From positions 31,948,743 through 32,012,742 of the forward strand of contig JAJKFL010000013.1 in the NCBI GenBank assembly GCA_021186555.1: a DNA stretch of 64,000 nucleotides, given 5' to 3'. Source of the stretch: Reticulitermes speratus. Its lineage: Eukaryota > Arthropoda > Insecta > Blattodea > Rhinotermitidae. The position numbers and the translations under genes are program-made. The notes below the pieces were generated by a model. The model saw only the letters and a program-made list of their open reading frames with translations. It did not search any database and had not been told where the DNA came from. Shown one piece after another: positions 1 through 12,400 of the stretch (its first letter is position 1; every line of letters begins with the position of its first letter).

Positions 1-627
1 TTATGATAATTGAAAAACCTAGGTCTTTTTATGATGAAATGAAAATATCTGACGAGCGCACATTGTCTAAGGGCAGTAACAAAAACTATGTGGAAGAACT
101 TAGGTCAGTATACATACTGTCCGATAATCTGGAATGTCTGGTCGTGTCGGTGCCGGATTAAAGAAATTCTACTGTACTTGAACTTTGCTACACTTCAAAA
201 ACTTATTAACTAGTTTTACATTATAATTTTGTTCACTCAATCTGGTGATAGGCATTACCACACACAGAGTTCTCTTGGCTCTTACTTGTAGATTAAACTT
301 CTTACTACCACCTAATAAAATAAAATAAAATAAAATAAGCCTATAACATCCCATGAGGGCAAAGGCCTCCTGCTATGTGCAGGGTGAGCTCTGAGAGTGC
401 TCGCTAGGTGAGCTAGTCCTAGCAAGCTTTTGGGTACTAACACGTGATCCTACGAGATCTGGATTACAAGCGGCCATGAGTTAAAACTAGTTGGGGACTG
501 AGACTGACCACAGAAAGTAGCTTGCATAATTTTCTTTACAATTAGTGTTTGACTTTATCCTAGAGTCTTTTCTAGCATGATCTGCTTCTAGCCTGATATT
601 TTGCCATAGCTTGCACAGTTTACATAA
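1..627. other. Intergenic, possible SINE remnant at 310-500
   Basis: A (TAAAA)n run at about 315-340 followed by a stretch with GGGC...GGCCTCC wording resembles the 3' end of a minus-strand SINE like the one at 8505. No gene seen. Confidence 0.3.
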
Positions 628-1740
628 TTATATTGTCTGAACTGTTCTTAGTGACTTCTCAAGTCTTCTCCATTCAGTCCTATTCCTGGCCACACGTGTC
701 CACTGCCTGCCCACTATTTCGGTGAATAAGGCGGACCAACGGGTTCTAGGTCGTCCCACGTTCCTCTTTCCTGTCTTGGGGTCCCACATCGTCGCTGCAT
801 AGGCCCATCTAGATTCATGCATTCTTGATACGTGGCCTCCCCACTTCCATTTCAGCTGAACTGCGGTTTGTACGCCATCTCTTGTGCCTAACTCTTTCCT
901 GACATCTTCGTTTCTTATTCTGTCCTTTATGGATATTCGCAGAATTTTTCTCTCCATTTTCCTCTGGCAGACTTGTAGCATTTTCCTTTCCTTGGAGGTG
1001 GGAGACCATGTCTGACAGCCGTACAATAGTGCTGGAATCACACAGGTTTCGAAGACTTCCCTTTTCGTTGATAGTTTTATATATTTGTCCAATAAAATAA
1101 ATTTTAGACTCCAAAATTTGTTCCATGCTAGACCAATTCTTCTTTTTACTTCTTTCCCTGAACTCTTATGAAAAGAGACTATTTGGCCTAAATATGTGTA
1201 CTCCTTTACATATTCTAATACTTCTCTGTTAACTTTAATTTCAACTTCCGTTCCATTTGTCATCAATTTAGTTTTCCTAGGATTCATTGAAAGACCTACT
1301 TCGTTGCTGACTTTGTTTACGTCATGAATCATATTCTCTAATTCGCGCCCAGTTTTTGCGAAGAGAACTATGTCGTCTGCAAATCTCAGATTGGTCAATC
1401 TTCTTCCATTGATGCTTATTCCGTATTTGTTATCCCAATCTAGTTTGCGAAACTGATTCTCTAAAAGGCAAGTAAAGAGCTTAGGTGAAAGAGGATCCCC
1501 TTGTTTGACTCCTCGTTCTAGCCTGAATGTGCTGCCCTCAAGTTCCGTTCGTACTTTGGCATAGCTGTTCCTATAGATCGATGCAAGAAGTCTTACATAT
1601 TTGCTCTGTATGCCTTGATTTTCCAGTGCTTGAAGAACGCACTCATGCTCTACGGAATCGAAGGCCTTTCTGTAGTCAATAAAGGCAATATGTATTTCAT
1701 GGTTATATTCTTCCATTTTTTCAAATATCTAATACACCCA
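628..1740 (-). pseudogene. Non-LTR retrotransposon reverse transcriptase fragment (RTE-like)
   Basis: 362 codons of open frame from the RT palm to the C-terminus. Motif A is FIDYRKAFDSV (residues 12-22), followed by GVKQGDPLSPKLF (69-81), the catalytic RFADDIVLFA (111-120), then YLGQIV and the C-terminal HVSRM and GRPRTRW blocks. The endonuclease and RT fingers are absent: a TAG lies five codons before the first Met and nothing RT-like is visible upstream, so the copy is 5' truncated. The catalytic Asp pair is intact. The exact clade (RTE or a related LINE group) is inference. Confidence 0.9.
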
Positions 1741-3631
1741 TTAATTGTAGTTTATCACATTTATGTTTTCAACCAACACATCAGCAGCTGCGTACACAAG
1801 ATGTTCATGTGTGAGCCATTCAGTTCTAATTTCTTGCATTTTTTCTCGAACCTTTCTAATTGCATATTCTTAAGGAACGATGACAAACCATCTCCTAGTC
1901 TCAAGCAATTTCAAACAGGAAATGCATCACACAAATGTTTACCTGTACAGATTTACAGCAGGTTTCATTTAAACACATTTTAATTATAAAATCATCTCAG
2001 ATACCAGTAACATAAATCAATGTTTATAAAACAGCAGACATAATGTCCTTTCACATTCCCTTTTTTCTTCAGTAACTGGCAAATTCAGAATATCTAATCA
2101 GTAAATGACCTACTATGTTGAAATCCACATTAATTATTGGCAAAAGTTTATTAATACGTATATGGAGTTACCACTGAGGGAAAAATGCTGCACTCTTCAT
2201 GGCATGTTTGACATTCTGCATATTCCATGAAATTCTAATGCAGGGAATTATAGGTGAGTAAATAAGTTTTATACACACACAGTACAGAGCCCAGATCAGT
2301 AGTAATGACAAGGAAAGGATCTGCACATCACCTAATTCTGTCTTTGTATAACATCATATAGCTACACTAGCTGCTATAGCAATCATCAGAGAACACACTC
2401 ATAAAATAATTTTATGCACAGAACACTCACCATGCTTCCTTCAGAGCAGGAAATACTTCAGCTCTCTGTAGCAGTATTTTTGGCATTCTTGCTGTAAGAC
2501 TAGAACCTCATGTACTTTAACAGTTCCTCATCACACAGTATGACTTGTAGGTTAGATCAGAAACTGGTTTACAAGAATGCTGATATACCTTCACAACTCT
2601 GAAATATATTCCGAAAAAAGAAACATGATTGTAAGCTGTGTTCAAACATATATTTACAAAGGCATGTATTTACACATTTCTAAGAAGCACAGGGATATTT
2701 ACAGTGCCTTTGAATATCCATGCAGCTTCGGTTACTTTGATCCTGACCGACAGTTTCTTGCTGCTTTAATACGAAAAAGCATGATTAACATGTCTAAGAG
2801 GTGGGTAAAGAACATAATCTGTTAAATGTGTAATAAATCTTAAAGAAGGGGTTCAAAAGTTTAAAGTGCAAATGGAACTGGTAGGAACTTTGAAGCAACA
2901 AAACAGTAGCATAACTAACAATTTAATGTCTACGTTTGTTAAAAGGAACAGTGAAATGTCACTGATGTGAAGACCGTGCACATTAGAATGTACAGTAACA
3001 TTTATTATCATCTGAATACCACTGCTGTAATAATGGTGGGGATAACAACCTAGAGTGTCTGTTGCACTCTTTTAGCATTTAAGGAAAATATATTTGTTAC
3101 AAAATAGTACGATAACTATCAGGTTCCACTACCTTGGATGTCATCCACTTCCTGTGATAAGGCCCCAGATATGAGAACTAATTATGATGTACATATATCA
3201 AACAAATTTGGAAATGAAGAATATAACTCTGATTACTGCTGTGAAGCCATACGCCTCTGAGAACACCTTCAAGTCACAATCATGATTGTGCTCATGCTTT
3301 TTTATTCACTTACCAAATGCTAAAGTATGAAGCAAGAATCACCTTTCTAGGTAGGAGGCAATTATTCAAGGCCCTAAAAACTAATGCTCATTCAGTATTC
3401 TTTATTCAACATGCCCTTCTGTTCTAATAACACAACTATTACCTGTGTTGCAACCATTTTCCTTTTGCACAGTCGTGAGAATTCATTGGTTATGAATCAT
3501 TTTACATTTCATTGTCTTATCCAATAAGGAATTAGCATCCAGTAGACAGCATTCATTTGATTAATTGTGCAGGCAGTTGAAAAACAATTTGACTTTATAT
3601 CTCCAAACTTTTATCAATATACAGAGTTAAA
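1741..3631. other. Intergenic, nothing recognised
   Basis: AT-rich DNA with only short open frames and no protein motif I recognise. It may include old, decayed repeat sequence. Confidence 0.4.
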
Positions 3632-3846
3632 TAGTAGCATGATCACAAAAATGTAATCAATATCTGACCAAACACAACTAAATTCTATTTATTATATAGA
3701 ACTACATGTTCCGACCTATCTCAGGTTCACAGTTGGGTCTTTAAAACATACTGAGAAAGAAATATATATTATATAAGCCCATAAAACTAATTTAAAATTA
3801 TTATAAATTGTTAAGGTCATAAACAAGAACAATACGTGTGGATACA

Positions 3847-4027
3847 GGTTCTACCACAACTGTTACAAACATTGTTTACAAATTTCACTTCCTTTGTTAT
3901 TCCAAAGTTGTCATAGTATCATCTCCAGTCCGAGTATCTCGATGTGGATGATGCTATGACAACTTTGGAATAACAAAGGAAGTAAAATATTTACACAATA
4001 TTTGTAACAGTTGTGGTAGGAACCTCT
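3847..4027. repeat. Short palindrome (hairpin, MITE-like)
   Basis: About 80-base arms joined by a spacer of roughly 20 bases; the arms share the block ACTTCCTTTGTTATTCCAAA and its complement. It lies inside the larger foldback at 3632-4616. Confidence 0.85.
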
Positions 4028-4415
4028 CATTCATTCATTCATGCTGTAGTCAGTCTTACGACAGGTCCGTGGCCTCTTCCAAAGCGAGTTCTCCACAGGG
4101 TACAATCTAGTGATTCGTATTTCCATTCCCAGTATCTTCTCTTTTCCTTAAGGTCATCCAGTAGCTGCTTAAGCCTTCTTCCTTGTCTTCCCGTCATTTC
4201 TAGCCTTCACTCTAACTTTCCTTCAACTACGTGTTTTAGAAAGCAGTTTCTACACAAGATGTGACCAAACTTGTTAGGCTTTCTTCTTTTTATTGTATGT
4301 AGGATATTCCTCTCCTCCTTTACTCTATGTAATACTTCTTCATATCTCACACAGTCAGTCCAACTGATCTCCATTCTTCTCCAGCAAGGAACCTCTATCC
4401 AGACATATTGTCCTG
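4028..4415 (-). pseudogene. LINE ORF2 C-terminal fragment, copy 1
   Basis: On the minus strand this reads WTDCVRYEEVLHRV, GHILCRN, then RRYW and LWRTRFGRGHGPVV, the post-RT C-terminus of an RTE-like LINE. One in-frame stop interrupts it. The last 200 bases are about 85-90% identical to the copy at 50462-50672. Confidence 0.85.
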
Positions 4416-4616
4416 TTCCATGACCTTAACAATTTATAATAATTATAATAATATTAATTGAATTTCATGGACTTACATAATGTATATTTCTTCCTCAATA
4501 TGTTTTAAAGACCAACTGTGAAACTGAAGATGACCTGAGGTAAGTAGAAACATGTAGTGCTACATAATAGATAGAATTTAGTTGTCTGGATATTGATTTG
4601 ATTTTTGTACTATTAG

Positions 4617-5791
4617 CAACACAACGGGATGACATTCGTTAAAATAGACAATCACCTTAATTAGAAGCCACGTTCTACTGACAGATGTGTTGTTCTGATC
4701 TGTGGTTGCTCCTGAATCAACTGGTCAGAAATAACAAATCAGCAAGTGGACGGATGAGATCTTGGTCTCGGCCTTGCAGGACACTTCAGAAGAACAGATC
4801 ATGTACTGCAGGTTATATTTTTGATATAAGTATTGTTAAAAGTATATAAAAAAGGTTATATTGTAAAATTTCTGTAACCAGTACTCATGTTGAGGTTTTG
4901 TATATTAAGTTGCTTCAATGAATGATATATCTGTTTCTACATAGAAAACTTCTTGCAATGAATCTGTGAATTGATTATTATCGTGGTTTAGGCTATGTGT
5001 TTCTCGAATGATGATTAGTTGGAGATTCTTTAATTTTTTCCAGACTTTGAATATGTCTTGGTTATATAGGTATTTTAATGTGGCTTTTAAGCCAGAGTAT
5101 ATGTGGATGGAAGGTATGTTATTATTACATAGAAGCTGTGGAAAAAAAGTGAACCCTTTTCTTTATACATCGTGTTTTTCACTGTCAAGAATAGGGTCTC
5201 ATTCTATCATTGAAAATTACCATTGCAGTTATCCTTCATCAAAGTGTTTTGTGACTTGACATACCTGATATTGGCCATAAAGGGCGAAAGATGTACAATA
5301 ATACATTACATAACCATATAATTCGAGTTATGATCGACGGTGTATTACCTTATTTTTAGTTTGTACGCCTTCCTTCACGAACCTGCGTCGCTCACCACAC
5401 CTAATTCGCTTCGTTCACGCAACACATAACTCCACCCAGAGATAATCTGTGCCACCCAGCTCAAGGGCTCCCACTGCTCTTTCCTTTACCAGCTACCAAT
5501 CCACATTACGATAGTGCTGCTTTGAATGTAACCACTGCTTATTGCGACGAGGGATGTGTGCGGAAAGAACACCATTTCCTGTACGCGAAACTAAAACCAT
5601 CCTGAATACAGCATACTGAAATACAGCTTTTTTTAATAATAATAATAATAACAAAAGAAGAAGAGGAGAGAGCGATTTGCCGTTCATTACCTCTGTGACT
5701 TCCCAGCAATCTACATTAACGTGGCAATATATCAATTTTATTATTATGTTATTATTTAAAATTATGTAACCTATAAATGTGGGCCGTACTT
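4617..5791. other. Intergenic upstream of p115
   Basis: No gene seen. Holds an (AAT)n microsatellite near 5634-5652 and a purine-rich run near 5657-5675. The stretch 5370-5500 is richer in CG than its surroundings. Confidence 0.4.
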
Positions 5792-6078
5792 GGTGGGCTG
5801 GAATGGTGTAGTCGGTATAGCGTCTAGCTATGGGCTGGATGGTCCGGGGATGGAATCCCGGTGGGGGCGAGAATTTTTGCACCTGTCCAGAGCGGTCCTG
5901 GGGCCCACCCAGCTTCCTGTAAGATGGGTACCAGGTCGCTTTGCTGGGAGTATAGCAGTCGGATCGTGGCTTTGACCACCCACCCACATATAGCGCCAAG
6001 GTTAAAGAAAGAGTAGAGCTATACCTCTACTCCCCCTGTGGGCCTTCATGGCCTGGTATTGGGTGAACTTTACCTTAG
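5792..6078 (+). repeat. tRNA-derived SINE, family A, copy 1
   Basis: Starts GGGCTGGAATGGTGTAGTCG, an RNA polymerase III A box-like segment, with a B box-like GGTCCGGGGATGGAATCCC about 40 bases on. The body ends with the block CTACTCCCCCTGTGGGCCTT and a GAACTTTACC tail. The same unit recurs at 18906, 36505 and, on the minus strand, 45537 and 55042. It ends about 310 bases before the p115 start codon. Confidence 0.88.
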
Positions 6079-6390
6079 CATGTACTTGTGTAGAGGTTCC
6101 ATACAGTGAACGAGGTCAAAAGGACCCGTAATGAATGAACCGACTCTCATTGAAGACCCGTTTCGCTCCTCTCTACTTCATAGTCGCCGCCGTGAGAACC
6201 TCAAACTTCGAATTACCATGTAATACTTCTTGTGTCCTGTCCGAATGTACCAAGAATCTTATACGTATTTTGTTATGTTACAGTTGGTGTCCATGGTTGG
6301 TTCATGTTTCGCGACGAAACTGTCGATTGTTTCACCGTAGCATGTTCGTCGGAAGTATGACGTGTAGTACAGTAGACAACAAAAATTAGA
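6079..6390 (+). promoter_or_regulatory. Likely p115 5' UTR and promoter region
   Basis: The 312 bases between a SINE and the p115 ATG are richer in CG dinucleotides than the introns. I see no TATA box and no clear initiator. A TTACAG at about 6280 could be a 5' UTR splice acceptor. Transcription start cannot be placed from sequence alone. Confidence 0.4.
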
Positions 6391-6468
6391 ATGGAATATT
6401 TTAAGAGTGGGTTGAAGTCGGTCCTCGGAACACCACAAGAAGGGTCACAACCCACAGGAGCCGAAACG
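6391..6468 (+). CDS. p115: p115 exon 1 (start codon)
   Basis: Residues 1-26, beginning [13 protein letters not shown], the conserved insect p115 N-terminus. Ends GAAACG followed by the donor GTATGT, phase 0. The next residues (VERLVDRV) are in exon 2, so the junction restores the family sequence. The continuation past 6468 in the same frame is intron. Confidence 0.93.
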
Positions 6469-9400
6469 GTATGTAATAAATGTAATGTACTTTGTGTTTC
6501 AGGTGTTGTCATTCGACGTCTTTGCATATTGAACATACAGAACAATCGCACTAAGCGAAGTCTCGGTATCAAATTAAGCCGTTTGGCATCTGTGTTAAAA
6601 CTTCTTTTGATGAGATCGTACTGTAGATAATGAAGTTAATTTATTTATGCAAGTAGTAATGAGCCACGCATATTGTACAGGGCAGCACATCAGCATTCAC
6701 ACTTTCAAAGAGTTCAGTCTGATTACTGATTGATTTTCATGCACGATGAATGTTGTGTTTGTTTGTATCTAGTACTGCAGTGGTTCCCAAAGTGGGCGGT
6801 ACCGCCTCCTGGGGGGCGGTGGGATTACCGAGGTGGGCGCTAATAGGTACGACAGGTGGAAGGGAGCGCTGTTATTATCACAGGGGGGCGCTAGTAGAAA
6901 AGCAGTGAATTTATTTTTATAATAAAATTCAAATAAAGTAATTTTTGTGTTAAAAATAAAAAATGAACTAAATTTCTTAGTATTTTAATTTATGAATCTT
7001 ATTCAAGCACATATTATTTTTTTAATAAACTATTGCTAGATGAATTATTGTTAATTATAAAAAATATAATAAATTCTAATTTCTTAATTAACACATAAAA
7101 CATTAAGTTTAACTCCTATAATTTTATTTTAACGATTTTTTAAATATAAAATAAAAGTGGAAACAAAAGCGCATTTATGTTCTTTAAAAAAGGTAGGGGG
7201 GCACTGTGGGTGTGTATATGGATCCAAGGGGGCAGTTGACCAAAAAAGTTTGGGAACCACTGCAGTACTATCTCACTGTAATATGAGCCTGCCAAATAAG
7301 TTAGCTTGAGGTTGAATACAGTATGTTCTCAGAATTTTATATTATTCATACTGTGCATCTTGTTACAATCATTACAACAACCAACTCGTGCACTGGATAA
7401 AATACATTTGTAAGTTATATTAAAAGTCCCTGCATGTTCCAGCACCAAGGTGCCATCTTCAGGGGGGTGTTCGATACAAAGGAATATGGATCCAACACAC
7501 CAACTTATTCATTCAACATATTAAACACTAGAACTCCAAAGCACATAAAATTAACAACCATAAATCACATTGTTCCAATGTTAAAAGTATTAAAAGTGTT
7601 AAAAACCAGTCATTCCAGGCTTTATAGCTGTTCAAAATCGTACAGACCATGCACACAGACATCTGCATCGATCACATATAAAGATCTCGTCCTGGTAGAG
7701 CATATATACTGAGTCAGTATACCTCACCACTCTGCACGACACACACTATACACTCTACCAGGATGAGATCTTTATATGTGATGGATGCTGATGTTTGTGT
7801 GCAGGGTCCGTACAATTTTGAACAGCTACAACCCCTGGAATGACTTGTTTTTAACACTTTGAATACTTTTAACATTTGAACAATGTGATTTATGGTTATT
7901 TTATGTGCTTTGGAGTTTTAGTGTTTAATATTTTGAACAAATAAGTTGGTGTGTTGGATCTATATTCCTTTTTATCGAACACCCCCGTGAAGATGGCACC
8001 TTGGTGCTGAAACGTGTAGGAGTTTTTATATATAACTTACAAATGTATTTTATGTAGTATATGAGTTGGTTGTTGTAATGACTGTTCTCAGAAACTTGAT
8101 GGATGCTAGATTTGTTAATAATGAACATGGACCTTATGATTACTAGATAATTAGTCTTCATTATATTAAATACTGTTGGTGAGACATAACTAACTACCAC
8201 TCAGCTAGCAGAACCAGAAAGTTGGAAACTTTCCAATGCCAAAGACAGCCATCATTAGCTAGTACTTCCAATTTAGAACCTACAGTAAAATTAGGGCTGT
8301 CTGGCACCTCCAGGACCAAAGGGTTGCCAGTTATCGTAATTCTACAGATATTAGAACGTTATGCCGAACGTGTATCTTAGTGTACCTAGCAACCTTATGG
8401 TCAGACCTAACCATTTAATTTGTCACTTGGTATCATGTCCTGATTTTCCTCCTGCACTTTTCATCAGGACTTACTTATAATAAATAATAATAATATAATA
8501 ATAATAACCATGGCTCAACAGCCCTATATGGGCTCAGGCCTCCTCTTTCCGAGGTTACTGGGTCGTGCGCATTTGTGGCAGTTGGTGACTGGCCAACTGG
8601 CCGCGCTACTGTTCTATCGATCCTGATGTGACCGCCAGAGCCATCTGGCAGGCAGTCAGGAGACGTGAGAAATTGGGGTTGAGTTTTGCTTACGAAACAT
8701 TTCTATTCATGCCCGTAAGTTTCTTTTACATGCCGTAAATCTACGACATGGGACCACGGCTTTACTTCCCCTCCGAAGGAAGTGGTGCTCCGGATTTTTA
8801 TCACCCTTAAAAATCCATCGACCTCGGTCGGGATCGAACTCGCGAACCTTGGGTCCAGTGGCGAGCACGCTAACCACTAGTCCACCGAGGTCGACTGACA
8901 TGGTGTATACATAATCTTAAAAAAAAAACCCAACAAGACACCAGTATTACACTCCTTTAATCATTATATTCACAACGCTGGTGCCATGCTGATGGAATAG
9001 TGTAACGTAATGGGCCTTCAGTCAATTTCCATTTAATAGAGCTTTCTGGATCATCCATTGCCAGATATGAAAGCTTTTATTCTATCTGTCTGAGGTCCAT
9101 TGTGATGTTATCCCCATATCTCCCTGCTGAAGGTAAAAATTACAGGCAAAATCCAAAATGATACTCTTTTAGAGGACATGTTTAGTTTGTAAAGGACTGT
9201 GCCACAGTTATGTTCTGTAAATTGAGTTACAATACATAACATATTTAAGGTTGAGAGGTTGGTAGATCGTGTGCATTCTTCAACTTTATTGGATGACCGG
9301 AGAGATGCGTGTCGAGCACTCAAAGCCTTGTCGCGAAAGTTTCGCATTGAAGTTGGAGCCCAAGGAATGGGTGCTCTGTGCCAAGTCCTGGAAATGGATC

Positions 9401-12400
9401 GGAGAGACTGCGAGATTGTGGGATACGCACTAGACACGCTCTGCAATGTTACAGCCCCAGAGAGCTTTGAAGATGAAGGTGAGTGTTAGAAATGGATCGG
9501 AGAGACTGCGAGATTGTGGGCTACGCACTACACATGCTTCTGAGAGCTTTGAAAACGGTGAATGGTATATGTTTTCAAAGCCTGTAGTGCTTGAAATTTA
9601 CATAGTTGCTGTATTACAGAAAACATACTATTTCCCCACTACAAATACAAATCAGCTTAATGCTATGGTGGTGAGTAATTGTTGTGTATTTTGAGAATTG
9701 TATCTAACATGCAAATACACGGGGACAATATGTTAAGGAAGCTGGAACATATAGTTGTCACTGTGCTTTAAAGTTTTAATAGTATTGTACTGCAGATTGA
9801 AAGGAGAAGTCAGTCCTTTTTGGGTGTGTTTGAAGAGCTGTTGTAACATTGATTATCTTCAACATATACCACATTAGATTTTTGTTGCATCTGTTACAGG
9901 AGGTATGATCTAGATATTCTCTGTATTCTGTCCGCCATTAAGGATAGACTACAGGTCTTACGGGCTCTGTGTAACACCATATGACACAACTGTGTTTTAT
10001 TTCGAAATGTCTGACAGATATTTAGACTACATGTTTCTGTTTGTGTATTGAGCCCTCTTTAGGTCAAATACCAGAATAATAATACACTCTGTAATGGGCA
10101 GTGTTCAAAGACTGAGGTCCTGATGTTTTCACAACAGCATGACTGGGTTGACCATGAGAAGTATGTTTTGCTTTCATAAGATATTCTCAGTCAACCATTA
10201 TACAAGAGTGTTCTTAGCACTGTATTATATTGTACTGTTGGTGTGCTTCGAGCAGTTGTGGTATAGTCTGTTGTGGTGGCAATTCTGTTGGAATCTGTCT
10301 GGGTTGGAAACCTTCAGCAGCTTTGTTGTTTTGTTGTTTTCAATGTAACTTTGCTGTTTGTTGCACACACATTCTTTGTTCAATAACGTTTTTCTAAAAA
10401 TCACGCTGTTTATGAGATAATGTAGAAAAATGTGGTCGTTCCAGATGGGCCACAGATGGCAATTTAATATGGCACACACGCTTTTATGCTAGAAGACTAA
10501 CGCTACAGATTCGCACTTGGAATATGTAATAATAATTGCTTTTACAGGGCAACAATGGTCACATGAACACGCCTCAATGTTACGTTATACATACATTGCC
10601 TGTCTTGTTGGAATTTGTACTTATGTAGTTTTTTCATGCTGAATCACTTAGAATCAGGAGAGCAATGTAAAACAAACATGCACAAAAAAAAATGAAACAA
10701 CAAAGGTGCTGTAAGGTTCTAACTCAGATTCACCAGGATTGCTGCCGCTACAGACTGTACCATGAGTCAAAAACACCAACAGCACAGTTTCCCTACAATA
10801 ATAGTACTGTATAATACAGTTGTCATAATATATGAATAGTAATAATAACAGCCTTGTTGCTTAAAATTTTTTGGGTTGTTGCCCGTGTAAATTTTTGGTG
10901 TATGACTAACGTTTCGGGAACACTTGTTTGTCCCATCTTCAGGGTCTTCCCCTTTTAACCTAAGACCCTGAAGATGGGACAAACAAGTGATTCCGAAACA
11001 TTGGTCATACACCAAAAATTGATGCCGGGCAACAACCCAAAAAATTGTAAGCAAAATTACGACCACGGCGGAAGCCTTCAATTACTTAATAACTGCCTTG
11101 TTTACTGACAATATCCCATGAAAGCACACAATGCTTGTCGTGGTTAACCCACGTATACTGTTGTAAAATGATTGATATTTTAAACTTTGAACCCTGCCCA
11201 TATATATCAGAGCGTATAAATATTCTTGTATTTAACCTGAAGGTGGCTCAAGACATGAGCTGAAACATGTAGTCCAAATATCCATGAGATATTTAGAAAA
11301 AAAAATACATGATTGTGTCATGTGGCCTTATACAGATGACCTGTTTCATGTATGTCAAGTTTTAAATATTTGTTCCTGTACTTTAATGAACTGAACATGC
11401 AATATGATGGTGGTGAAAGAAATTTATATTTTTGGCATCGAGTCAGAGTGTTTCCATTCCTTTCACTAAAGGGAGCATCTCTCCCTTTAAGGAAATACTG
11501 TTTTCTGAGATGTCACACCATGTGGTCAGGTAGAAATGTGATGATGTTATAGAGGAACATGCTGTCTTGTTTCTTGGGGCTCCTCTTCTGTCCTGAAGAT
11601 GGAGGTATTACATCCATGTGAAACTTAGATATCTTTCTACCGGGTTACACGGTGTCACATTTCAGAAGACAGTGGTCTTCATTTTTACCAGTGAGATCTT
11701 TATGTCTTACATCCTGCATAATTCTGTAGTTCAGAATTCAGTGCAGGAACCTGCACTGAAAGTTGTTATTCACTGGTAGATGTGAAGTTCTCACAGCGAT
11801 GTTGATGAAGATTCAGTTTGAATGTTCATTCACATTAGTATAATTTTTCTGAGGAGCTGTTTATCAGACTATAATTTTTTTCCCCCATTGTCCCATTTTC
11901 TATCCAGCGAACACCTGTTTGTATTTTGTCATCACTACAATTAATGTGATACTTTCAGAACATGCAAGCCTTTCCCCAGCTTCTATGGGCAGTGTTGGGG
12001 AGCAGTTCACAGAGATATTCATCAAACAGCCAGATAATGTTGGTCTTGTATTGGGATTCTTAGAAGAATATGACTTCCACGTACGGTGGCCAGCAGTAAA
12101 GTTATTAACTTCATTACTTGCTAACAAGTAAGCACAGATACTTGGTTTTTGTTGGTTTTCTTCTTTCTAGTATTTCATTGCTTCATCTTTTCATTGGCGA
12201 GAATTATGTAATTTATTTACAGGTGTGTGATGTCCTGTTTTGTATTACTGACTGCCTGTATCTGTTGGTTTTGTCAGGGACTGTCTGCAAGGTGTTAGTT
12301 GTGTTTTAATGGGAAAGTACTGATACTGTGATGTTACTGAATGCTGTTCGAACTGACAGTTTCACGCAGCATTTCTTAAGGGGACATGACATATCTTGGG

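Larger units (their letters stand above)
3632..4616. repeat. Palindromic foldback element with nested hairpin and LINE end
   Basis: Arms of roughly 170-190 bases (about 3632-3822 and 4424-4616) are inverted copies of each other. The right arm holds the CTGAAGA...GAAAC motif at 4524-4551. Between the arms are a second, tighter palindrome (3847-4027) and a minus-strand LINE 3' end (4028-4415), so at least two insertions are nested here. Confidence 0.8.

Noticed and set aside
9446..9694. Plus-strand frame overlapping exon 2 end
   Set aside because: It is another frame of exon 2 running into the intron; the homologous frame and GTGAGT donor define the exon.
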